DNA of 64,000 nt, taken from NCBI GenBank assembly GCA_026184775.1, contig JANCYW010000009.1, positions 310,001 through 374,000 of the forward strand, written 5' to 3'. The notes below the pieces were generated by a model. The model was given only the letters and a program-made list of their open reading frames with translations. It had not been told where the DNA came from and ran no database searches. Below, in pieces: positions 27,712-35,565 of this stretch. This DNA is from Cyanidium caldarium (Eukaryota; Rhodophyta; Bangiophyceae; Cyanidiales; Cyanidiaceae). Made by a program: the position numbers and the translations under genes. The first letter of the stretch is position 1, and each line of letters starts with the position of its first letter.

Positions 27712-30700
27712 ATGTTGTCGAATGGGTCGAGCGGGACGCCATCGAACACGGTGCCTGCGACGGCTGCGGTGTCGTTGGATTGGCAGTTGGTCGCGTCGCG
27801 CATCGCCCGCCTCGGCGACGGCGTTCTGTTGCAGCTGCCGGACGGTGAGAACGCGCTGAGTCAGTTTTATGGTGATGGAAGTGGTGGTGGTGGTAGTGGT
27901 GGTGGTGGTGGTGGTGGACGGCGATCGGCAGAGTGGTCGCAGCCGCTGGTGCCGCAGCTGGCCGATCGCGCGCGTATCGCCGAGTGGATCGGCGCTGCGT
28001 TGCGGGCCGGGGAGGCGGTGGGCGATCATGCGGTTACCGCGGGGATCGACTCCGAGCCGCGCCCTAAGCGTCCCCGCAGCGACGCGCAGCCGCGAGCCAT
28101 ATCCGAAAAGGAGGTGTTGTCGCTGCTGCGCGGCGAGGCGCAGGGCGAGTGGATCGCGCAGGTGGTCGCACAGGTGGATCTCTTCGCGCACGACTTGGTG
28201 CTAGAGCGACAAGTGCTACCGCAGGCGGCGGCACTGCAGATGACCCACCAGCAGCAGGTGCAGATGGGTGCGTTTATCGGCCGCGAAGTGCCGCCGCCGC
28301 ATCCACTGTTGCCTATCGTGGTGCGTTGTGGGTTGGAGCTGGGCCACAAGGCAGACGTGTTCGCGCTCTTGCTCGGCTGTCTGGCCACTTATCCCTTGGA
28401 AGAGCCGGGAGGGGCAGCCGAGCACGGCACCAAATCGCCCTTGCATGTGGACGTGCACTTTGCGCGCCAGGTGGCAGCCCAAGTGGTGGAGGCGGTGCTG
28501 GCCGCGTTCACCACTGCGCTGAAAGACATGGCGGCGGGCGTCGCATCCCAGGCGATGCTGTTCGGGTCGGCACTGGCACCGACCGCCTTGGCATCGGCCA
28601 CCACGGCGCTGTTCGGTAGTTTGCCGGCCGTGTTGCGCGCCCGCCGGGCGCTGCGTTTTCTGGCGGAATTGGCCAACGTGCACGTCATCGACCCGGAGTG
28701 GTTTGTGCGCCAGCTGCTGGTGGAGTCGCTGGTGGAGCCGGCTGCGTTTGGCGCCGAGCAGGACTGCGCGCCGCTCGCCCGATCCCAGTGCCTCATCGGG
28801 CTGGCGCTGGATGCGTTGGTGCGCTGCGGGCGGGAGGCCGAGCGCGTCACCAGCGAAGCCGTCGACCGGATTCTGGCGGCCGCCGAGCGTTTCGCGGGCG
28901 GTGCGCGGTCCGCTGCGGACACTGTGCAGACCTGCCAACAGATGGAGCGGCTGTTGTCGCCGGTGGCGGGAGGCGATACGGCGGACGCCGATGTCGCGCC
29001 CGAGTTGCGCACGACGCGACGGCTGGTGGAGTTGCTGGCAGCGTGCAAGCAGCTGCGCCGCCGCGCCTGGCACTGCGCGCTGCTGCCGCAGTATTATCGC
29101 CTGTTGGCCGACGAGCGCTTGCATTCGCGCGGGCCGCGCCTCCATTATCGAGCATGGCCGATGCCGCGACACAGCATCGATGCGCGGTACCCGCCGCCGG
29201 AGTTTGTGCTGCAGGTGTTGGCGCACCGCAGCACCGCCGACGAATGGCGCGTCCGGGCGCTGCCGTCCGCCGCCAGCACCGATGCGGACGAGGCGACGCC
29301 GGCGCCCGTGCACGCCGTCTCCCGTGCGGAGATGTTGCTGATGAGAGAGCGCCTGTTGGACGTGCTGGATGCGTTTGCCGCCGAGCGGGCGTTGTGTTCG
29401 CGGGTGCTGCGGCAGGCACCGCCCGGGGTGGATCCGGTGTGCCACGATGTGGCGGTGGTGGAGTTGCTGCTGGGCGGCATGCTGGAGCTGCCGCGCTCCC
29501 GTCGGCCGCTGCTTTTTTACGCGACGCTGCTGATCGATCTGTGCCGCCGCGGTGAAGCGCACCTGGCGGCGCGGCTGCTGCAGGCGGTGGACGTCATGGT
29601 GGCGCAGGCTTCGCGCTTGGACGCCGAGGCCGCCGACCGCCTGGCCGAGTGGTTCGCCTACCACCTGTCGCACTTTTCATGGCGGTGGCGTTGGTCGGCC
29701 TGGAGCGACTGCACGTCGGATATGCATCGCTGCGCGTTGGTGATCACGGTGTTGGAGCGGGCGGTGCGGTTGGCGTATCGAGAACGCCTCGCCGAGCTGC
29801 TACCACCCGAAATGCATCCGCTGTTGGTGCCCGAGCCGGAGCCGGCGCTGGACGATGCTACGACGGAGGCACCCGAGGCGATGGCGGTGGAGACGGCGTT
29901 GGCGCAACGCCTGGCCGAGTCCTCCTACGACGTCATGCCGTTCCTGGCGGAGCGCGTGCCCGGTGAACAGCGCTTGCGGGTGTTCCTGCGAGCCATGTTG
30001 CGCAGCGGTTACCGCGCGCCCAGCTTCTTCGCCGCCCTGGTGGACGCCTGGGGCGCCACACTGCTGTCGCTGCGCCATGCAGGCGGTTCGCGCGCACCCG
30101 CCGATATGGTGCAGGTGGTGTTAGCGTGTTGGCGGGATGCGCACCAGTCGGCGCTGATCACCCTCGACAAGTTGTGCAACGCGGGCGTGGCGGAGCGCGA
30201 TACGGTGGTGGCGGGGGCGTTTCGCCACACCGCTGCGCAAATGTCAGCGGCGGCGGCGGCGGCGGCTGCAGGCCGCCATGCGCTGGTGGAGCTGCGTTTC
30301 CCGTTCGAGGTGGTGCGGCACTACGAACAGCAGCTGCTGACGCGCATCGAGTTCACCCAGCGCGACATCCAGCACCTGGCCAGCCGGGCCTCCAGCGCCG
30401 CCGAGCGAGACGCGGAACGGCTGGCGGAACAGCTGGAGGTGACGCGACGCACGCTGGAGACGTATCGACAGCTGCTGAAGCGGTTGCTGCTGGCGGCGGT
30501 GGATCAGGCCACCAGCGTGGCGGTGTTGCCGCCCGATAGCCCCGCCGAGTTGCAGCAGTGGTATCGGGAGCGCACCCGCGGCCTGGTGCGCGAGCTACTG
30601 CGGCGCCACGCGCCCCTCGCCGCCAAACTATTGCCCAGCGTGCGCGCGCTCCTCTCCAGCTCGCGGGCGGACGAGCGCCTGCAGCAGGATCTGCAGGACG

Positions 30701-30738
30701 TCGAGGCGTCGACCCACTGGGCCCTGTCGAGCCGGTAA
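27712..30738 (+). CDS. NCBP1: nuclear cap-binding protein subunit 1 (CBP80)
   Basis: The 1008-residue protein is CBP80, the large MIF4G-fold subunit that binds the 5' cap with CBP20 in the nucleus. Clear landmarks are RALRFLAELANVHVI (MIF4G-1), RPLLFYATLLIDLCRRG, and the strongly conserved LAEWFAYHLSHFSWRWRW followed by WSAWSDC, then LVITVLERAVRLAYRERLAE. It is longer than the animal protein (about 790), with a Gly-run near residue 58-70, an Ala/Pro-rich N-terminus and an Ala run (about 845). The ATG at 27712 follows the repeat-free upstream region; the open frame to 26191 crosses the neighbouring gene and is not coding. A long helix precedes the C-terminal MIF4G-like domain. Confidence 0.9.
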   Translation: MLSNGSSGTPSNTVPATAAVSLDWQLVASRIARLGDGVLLQLPDGENALSQFYGDGSGGGGSGGGGGGGRRSAEWSQPLVPQLADRARIAEWIGAALRAGEAVGDHAVTAGIDSEPRPKRPRSDAQPRAISEKEVLSLLRGEAQGEWIAQVVAQVDLFAHDLVLERQVLPQAAALQMTHQQQVQMGAFIGREVPPPHPLLPIVVRCGLELGHKADVFALLLGCLATYPLEEPGGAAEHGTKSPLHVDVHFARQVAAQVVEAVLAAFTTALKDMAAGVASQAMLFGSALAPTALASATTALFGSLPAVLRARRALRFLAELANVHVIDPEWFVRQLLVESLVEPAAFGAEQDCAPLARSQCLIGLALDALVRCGREAERVTSEAVDRILAAAERFAGGARSAADTVQTCQQMERLLSPVAGGDTADADVAPELRTTRRLVELLAACKQLRRRAWHCALLPQYYRLLADERLHSRGPRLHYRAWPMPRHSIDARYPPPEFVLQVLAHRSTADEWRVRALPSAASTDADEATPAPVHAVSRAEMLLMRERLLDVLDAFAAERALCSRVLRQAPPGVDPVCHDVAVVELLLGGMLELPRSRRPLLFYATLLIDLCRRGEAHLAARLLQAVDVMVAQASRLDAEAADRLAEWFAYHLSHFSWRWRWSAWSDCTSDMHRCALVITVLERAVRLAYRERLAELLPPEMHPLLVPEPEPALDDATTEAPEAMAVETALAQRLAESSYDVMPFLAERVPGEQRLRVFLRAMLRSGYRAPSFFAALVDAWGATLLSLRHAGGSRAPADMVQVVLACWRDAHQSALITLDKLCNAGVAERDTVVAGAFRHTAAQMSAAAAAAAAGRHALVELRFPFEVVRHYEQQLLTRIEFTQRDIQHLASRASSAAERDAERLAEQLEVTRRTLETYRQLLKRLLLAAVDQATSVAVLPPDSPAELQQWYRERTRGLVRELLRRHAPLAAKLLPSVRALLSSSRADERLQQDLQDVEASTHWALSSR

Positions 30739-30811
30739 ATGAGTGTGCCTCGGAGAGAGAGCGAGAGCGTGCCCCACTTGTCCCGTGGGCTTGCGGTCAC
30801 CGACGCGTCCT

Positions 30812-31003
30812 TCAGGTCGTCTTCTTGCGCGCGTTGTACAGTGAACTGCTATTGCCGCCGGCTTGGTCGAATTGCGACGGTGTCTGCACCTGTGCCAAAC
30901 ACCACAACCCTGGCACAAACACGCACAACAGCACCACAGCCACCAACAGGCCCATCCACGCTGCTGGGCTGATCGGGGGCGGCGGCAACGCCAGTTCCGC
31001 CAT
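30812..31003 (-). CDS. small single-span membrane protein, unidentified
   Basis: A 63-residue frame on the reverse strand has a Pro-rich N-terminus (MAELALPPPPISP), one clear membrane helix (about 15-38, MGLLVAVVLLCVFVPGLWCL) and a polar tail ending SSSLYNARKKTT. The amino-acid make-up differs from chance GC-rich frames. A TATA-like CTATAAAG on the same strand at 31177-31184 lies about 175 bp upstream of the ATG, and the gap between CBP80 and TrpB has no other candidate. I do not recognise the family. Confidence 0.45.
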   Translation of the reverse strand: MAELALPPPPISPAAWMGLLVAVVLLCVFVPGLWCLAQVQTPSQFDQAGGNSSSLYNARKKTT

Positions 31004-31176
31004 GCTTCTCAGCTGCAGCGGTGCCGGACGCGGGAGCGAGGCGTAGCGTCCAGGACGAATGACAGAGGCGGAGCCGCGGCGCGCCTGCACGGTCTCCCTC
31101 TCTCACCGAGGCACTGGCAACACATCCCGACACGGGATAGACGCCGGTTATCTTTCACTCGCGTGCACCGTCCACA

Positions 31177-31184
31177 CTTTATAG
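31177..31184 (-). promoter_or_regulatory. TATA-like element
   Basis: The reverse strand reads CTATAAAG here, about 175 bp upstream of the small membrane-protein gene that starts at 31003. In this GC-rich sequence such a motif is rare, which supports that gene, but the site is not proven. Confidence 0.35.
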
Positions 31185-31234
31185 CCACCGTCCGGCTCTC
31201 CTCCATCTCTTCGACCGTCCACACCGACCGTTCT

Positions 31235-32791
31235 CTACAGTTCCAGCCCTTCCACCAGCCGGCTGCGGCGCTTCTTCAGCACGCCCAGCACCGTGTTCAC
31301 GTCCTTATCGCCGCGCCCGGAGCAGTTGACCACCACCACCGGCCGTTGGCCCTCGGGCACCTCAGCGCTCAGCCGTTCTAGGGCGGCGAACGCGTGGCTG
31401 GTCTCCAGCGCCGGGATGATGCCTTCGAGTTTGGAGACGCGCAAAAACGCGGCCACCGCCTGGTTATCGGTGACCGCCCAGTACTCGGCGCGGCGGGTGT
31501 CACGCATGTACGCGTGCTCCGGGCCGACGCCGGGGTAGTCCAATCCGGCACTGATGGAGTGCGGCTCGCGGATCTGGCCCCACTCGTCTTGCAGCACGTA
31601 CGACATGGCGCCGTGCAGCACGCCGGAGGTGCCCTTGGTGAGCGTGGCCGCGTGCTTCTTGGTGTGCACTCCGGCGCCGGCGGCCTCGACTCCGATCATC
31701 CGCACCGACGGCTCGTCCACGAAACGACGGAAGAGGCCCATGGCGTTGCTGCCGCCGCCCACGCACGCCAGGAGGATATCCGGCAGGCGGTTCGGCCCGA
31801 GCCGCTCCTGCACCTGCTGGTGCACCTCGTCGCCGATGACGGCCTGAAAGTCGCGCACCATCGCTGGATACGGGTGCGGCCCAGCCACGCTGCCCACAAC
31901 GTAGTGCGTCTTTTGCGGGTAGGTGACCCAGTCGCGGATCGCCTCCGACAGCGCGTCCTTGAGGGTGGCGGTACCGCTGTGCACCGGTCGCACCTCGGCA
32001 CCCAGCAGGCGCATGCGGAACACGTTCAGCTTTTGCCGCTCCATATCCTTGGCGCCCATGTACACCACACACGGCAAACCAAAGCGGGCGCATACGGTGG
32101 CCGTGGCCACGCCGTGCTGTCCGGCGCCGGTCTCGGCGATGATGCGCTTCTTGCCCATGCGCCGCGCCAGCAACACCTGTCCGATGGCGTTGTTGATCTT
32201 GTGCGCTCCGGTGTGCAGCAAATCCTCCCGCTTCAGATAGATCTGCGGGCCGGATCCATCCGCCCGGGCGTGGTGCGCAGTGAGCCGCTCCGCAAAGTAG
32301 AGCGGCGTCGGGCGGCCGGCAAACTCGCGCAAGTGCGATCGCAGCTCCGCTTGGAACACCGGATCCCGCACGATTTTCGGGTACGCGTCCCGCAGCTTGT
32401 GCACCGCGAAAATAAGCGTCTCGGGCACGAAGGCGCCGCCGAACGGGCCGTAGTGGCCGGTCTCGTCGGGCTGGTCGGAGTAGTACGGTCCGATGCGGTC
32501 GGTGAAGTAATCCACGCGCTCCCCGTCGAGGTACTCGGGAGGGATGATGGTCGGTCGGGTTTGGGGTTTGGTTTCTGGTTTGGTTTCCGGTTTGGTTTCC
32601 GGTTTGGTTTCAGGATCGGCGGTTCGTCGCTCGGGCGTGAGTACCATGCGGAGCGGGCGTGCACAGGCGCGATGAGGTTGTGCGGGCGGTTGGCGCGGAG
32701 TGAACGAGGAGAATCTCGAGAAGGGGGTGGGGTGTCGGCGGGCATTTGCCGGGGTGACGGGGAGGGAGGCGCCGGCCACGAAAGCGGCCAT
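31235..32791 (-). CDS. TrpB: tryptophan synthase beta chain, plastid-type
   Basis: The 518-residue protein is TrpB. The catalytic PLP lysine is Lys198 in [13 protein letters not shown], the Glu site is in [13 protein letters not shown] and the PLP phosphate loop is GGGSNAMG. TrpB condenses indole with serine to make tryptophan. The family core begins near residue 90 ([15 protein letters not shown]). Before it lies a transit-peptide-like sequence (residues 1-50, Ala/Pro/Arg/Ser-rich) starting [11 protein letters not shown], and a short tandem linker of Lys-Pro-Glu-Thr units at about 61-78. The plastid location is inferred from that N-terminus. The ATG at 32791 is preferred to one 50 codons upstream because it opens the transit-like segment. 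Confidence 0.95.
   Translation of the reverse strand: MAAFVAGASLPVTPANARRHPTPFSRFSSFTPRQPPAQPHRACARPLRMVLTPERRTADPETKPETKPETKPETKPQTRPTIIPPEYLDGERVDYFTDRIGPYYSDQPDETGHYGPFGGAFVPETLIFAVHKLRDAYPKIVRDPVFQAELRSHLREFAGRPTPLYFAERLTAHHARADGSGPQIYLKREDLLHTGAHKINNAIGQVLLARRMGKKRIIAETGAGQHGVATATVCARFGLPCVVYMGAKDMERQKLNVFRMRLLGAEVRPVHSGTATLKDALSEAIRDWVTYPQKTHYVVGSVAGPHPYPAMVRDFQAVIGDEVHQQVQERLGPNRLPDILLACVGGGSNAMGLFRRFVDEPSVRMIGVEAAGAGVHTKKHAATLTKGTSGVLHGAMSYVLQDEWGQIREPHSISAGLDYPGVGPEHAYMRDTRRAEYWAVTDNQAVAAFLRVSKLEGIIPALETSHAFAALERLSAEVPEGQRPVVVVNCSGRGDKDVNTVLGVLKKRRSRLVEGLEL
32570..32612 (-). repeat. 12-bp tandem repeat encoding Lys-Pro-Glu-Thr units
   Basis: The forward strand shows repeated GGTTTGGTTTCC-like units, read on the reverse strand as four or five Lys-Pro-Glu-Thr repeats between the presumed transit peptide and the TrpB core. 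The units are nearly identical in DNA, so the array probably grew by recent slippage. Confidence 0.8.
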
Positions 32792-33032
32792 GATGTGAGG
32801 TGAACGAGGGAGGGAAAGCGCAGGGGTAGTCGATGATGGCGTGCGCGAGACGACACCGAAGGACCCACCATGGATGGACCGCAAAATCGATAAGATGGGA
32901 CAATATGAAACACTTCCAAGAGACGGACGAGCTCCCTGCACTGCCGTCGTGCATTCATGACCCTCGTTTACGTTTCCCGGTTACTCTAGTCCCAAGACGT
33001 TCCTTATGCCACCGCTTTCCTCCCCCAGCTTT

Positions 33033-33566
33033 TCAAGAAGATGCGCCCAACGACGAGCCCACCGACGTAGGCGTGCCCGTAGACAGGTACAGAGTGCCCA
33101 CGCGCGCCACCAGGTGGGTGCCCGGCACCAGACGCCCGATGCCGACGTACAAGACGCTGACGACGCCGGCACTGCGCAGCGCCGATACCGACGACAGCGT
33201 CACCGTGTGTCTGTCGACTTTGATGCTCGTCACCGGCAGCACGCTGGTCGACGAGCTGCCCAGGCCGCTGAACACGTCCCCGAACGTGGCCGCCAAGCCC
33301 GAGCTGATATCCGAGGACATTTTCAAACCAGACGAGGGGCGCGGGCAGTCCACGCTCGACGACGAGGAGCATACCGCGCTGGAGGAGAAGGATACGGAAG
33401 TAGACGCCGAACCGCGGCCGGAATTCCAGACGACCACCGACTTGACGTAGTTGGGTGTGGGCAGCGCCAGTGCTGAGATCCACGGCGCCGTCAGCAGGGT
33501 GACGCACAGCCAGAGTGCGAGCAGGAAACGCGCCGCTGACGCGTGGTTGTGAACGCGAGTCAACAT
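33033..33566 (-). CDS. secreted Ser-rich protein, unidentified
   Basis: A 177-residue frame starts at the ATG at 33566 with a good signal peptide: a basic n-region, then a hydrophobic core (AARFLLALWLCVTLLTAPWI) and a likely cleavage after SALA. The remainder is rich in Ser, Thr and Val with few charges, and cysteines near residue 70-76 only. It may be a surface or wall protein. An in-frame ATG at 33731 would add 55 residues and bury the signal peptide, so I prefer 33566. Composition is low in complexity, and function cannot be inferred. Confidence 0.5.
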   Translation of the reverse strand: MLTRVHNHASAARFLLALWLCVTLLTAPWISALALPTPNYVKSVVVWNSGRGSASTSVSFSSSAVCSSSSSVDCPRPSSGLKMSSDISSGLAATFGDVFSGLGSSSTSVLPVTSIKVDRHTVTLSSVSALRSAGVVSVLYVGIGRLVPGTHLVARVGTLYLSTGTPTSVGSSLGASS

Positions 33567-34392
33567 GATGAGAGAAGAGTAGAGAAGAGTGAAGGCCAAG
33601 TTCGTCTTTGAGGGAACAATAGAAGAGAACAACTCCAAGGAGAACGGGAAACAAGAATCGCATGGATGCTGAGTGGGAGAGCACACGCGTGTAGTAAGTC
33701 GAAAAAGCACCCAGTCATTACACGTCATCATATCTCAAGGTCGAGCCGCTCTGCGTGCAACTTCCGCAATGCCCACGTGGATGAACGCGCGCGCTCAGAG
33801 ATGCGTGATGGCGCCAGTGGGATTCGCCGAGAAGGCCCATTGGGAACGCGAACGGGTCTCGAGAGGCCTCATCGGTTCTCTCACGGTGTCAACAGAAAGA
33901 AGAGTGTAGGAAATTTGTACAGTCACAAGGGGACACCGGCTGCGCTCCTTGTGCAATATTTGGTGCATTGACGGAGTTCTCCACCAGTACGTGCCGTCCG
34001 TGCTCTTGTCGAGTTCCTCACCAAAACCTGGGTTTTGCTGACACCGCGTCTCGTCATCTGTCAATACATGCTCTCTCGTACATACGCCCCTCCTCAACAA
34101 CCTTGTTCCGCCTCTGCGAGTCAACCTGCCACTCAAACTTGTGACTGGATGCTCCTATTCGTCCTGGCGGATGCGAACGCCTCATTGCGCGGCTGACGCG
34201 AGCCATTTCGAACGCATATTCTGACGCTGGTGGTGGGAGGGCGTGGACGGCACTGTCTCGCCTTGCACAATCGCTCAAGACCGATCTCTACTCTGACGCA
34301 CACCATCACAGACGACTTCTCCCTCCGCGAGACGGATCGCCACCCCCGCTTACCTCCTATTCACGCCCACCCCGTCAGCGCCCCCACGGCCG
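33567..34392. other. intergenic stretch, no supported gene
   Basis: These 826 bases lie between the divergent secreted-protein and desaturase genes. They are less GC-rich than the coding DNA. I see no tRNA-like cloverleaf, transposon or convincing frame; a GTAAGT at about 33695-33700 on the forward strand is not followed by an ACTAAC branch point. Confidence 0.4.
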
Positions 34393-35499
34393 ATGTGCCG
34401 GGTGAAGGAGGCGGCGCGGCAGCCGTCAACACCTGCATCCGACGCCAAACACCTGCCGGGTACGTGCTTATCCCCCACACCTTCCCGATCCCATTACTGC
34501 AACATCACCCGCCTCATGTGCTCCCCCGCGCTCTGGGCGTTCTGCTGGGTGCACGGCATGGCCCTCAAGGGCCTCTCCGACTTGCACTTTCGACCGCGCC
34601 CATCGGCTTGCTGGCTGGGCGTGTTCACGTACGGCCTGCGCATGTTCGGCATCACCGCCGGGTATCACCGCTACTTTTCGCACCGCTCGTTCAAGACGTC
34701 GCGCGCCTTTCAATTCGTGCTGGCGGTGCTGGGCGCCTCCTCGTGCCAAAAGGGGGTTTTGTGGTGGGCATCGTGGCACCGGCATCACCACCAGAACGCC
34801 GACAACGAGCGGGACGCCCACTCGCCGGTGCGTCGCGGCTTCTGGTGGAGCCATTTCGGGTGGTTTTTGCTGAGCGATGCGCACACCGAGGTCGTGCGCG
34901 CGCTGGTGCCCGACCTGCTGCGATACCCGGAGCTGCGCGCCCTGGACCGCTGGCACTTGCTGCCGGGCGTGCTGCTGGCGCTGGCCTGCTACTTTCTCGG
35001 CGGCGGTTACGATGCGCTGGTGTGCGGCTTTTTCGTGTCCACCGTGGCGCTCTGGCACGCGACCTTCACCATCAACTCGCTGTCGCACATGTTCGGCACC
35101 CGCCGCTTTCAGTGCGAGTTCCAGGGCGATTGCAACGCCCGCAACAACGTATGGCTGGCCATACTGACCCTGGGCGAAGGATGGCATAACAACCATCACA
35201 GCTTTATGGGCAGCGCGCGGCAGGGCTTTTACTGGTTTGAATTCGATCCCTCGTACTGGGTGATTCGGGTGTTGGCGCGGCTCGGGCTGGTGAGCCAGGT
35301 GCGCGAGCCGCCCCTGCAAGAGCTGCAGCGGCGGCGGTTGCCGGCCGCCGCGCAACGACAGCGCGTGTGCTCGTGTGAGTATCGAAGGCGAAGACGACAG
35401 CACGTCGAGGATAGGGAGAGCTGCTCGTTGGCGGTGCCCACGCTGTTCCAAATCACCGCCTGCCCCGTTGCAGGCAAAGAGAGTCCAAGAGAGCGGTAG
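34393..35499 (+). CDS. delta-9-type acyl-CoA/acyl-lipid desaturase
   Basis: The protein is a membrane fatty-acid desaturase with the three histidine boxes in order: GITAGYHRYFSHRSFKT, HRHHHQNADNERDAHSP and EGWHNNHHSF. The segment QKGVLWWASWHRHHH and GFWWSHFGWFL between them are typical of delta-9 desaturases. It introduces the first double bond in saturated acyl chains in the ER or plastid using a di-iron centre. The region before box 1 is short for the family, so the true start may be the ATG at 34393 (368 residues) or 34516, or an upstream exon may be missing; I give the longest form. The C-terminus after about residue 310 is Arg-rich and not conserved. It ends convergently with the SNF2 gene, 66 bp apart. 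Confidence 0.85.
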   Translation: MCRVKEAARQPSTPASDAKHLPGTCLSPTPSRSHYCNITRLMCSPALWAFCWVHGMALKGLSDLHFRPRPSACWLGVFTYGLRMFGITAGYHRYFSHRSFKTSRAFQFVLAVLGASSCQKGVLWWASWHRHHHQNADNERDAHSPVRRGFWWSHFGWFLLSDAHTEVVRALVPDLLRYPELRALDRWHLLPGVLLALACYFLGGGYDALVCGFFVSTVALWHATFTINSLSHMFGTRRFQCEFQGDCNARNNVWLAILTLGEGWHNNHHSFMGSARQGFYWFEFDPSYWVIRVLARLGLVSQVREPPLQELQRRRLPAAAQRQRVCSCEYRRRRRQHVEDRESCSLAVPTLFQITACPVAGKESPRER

Positions 35500-35565
35500 A
35501 TAGGTTCGGGCGTTTGCGCCAATTCGTCTTTAAACCATCGCATGGCGGGACGCGCTACGGGTCGT

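Noticed and set aside
33691-33702. Possible intron donor GTAAGT on the forward strand
   Set aside because: No ACTAAC branch point or coding exon follows in a workable place.
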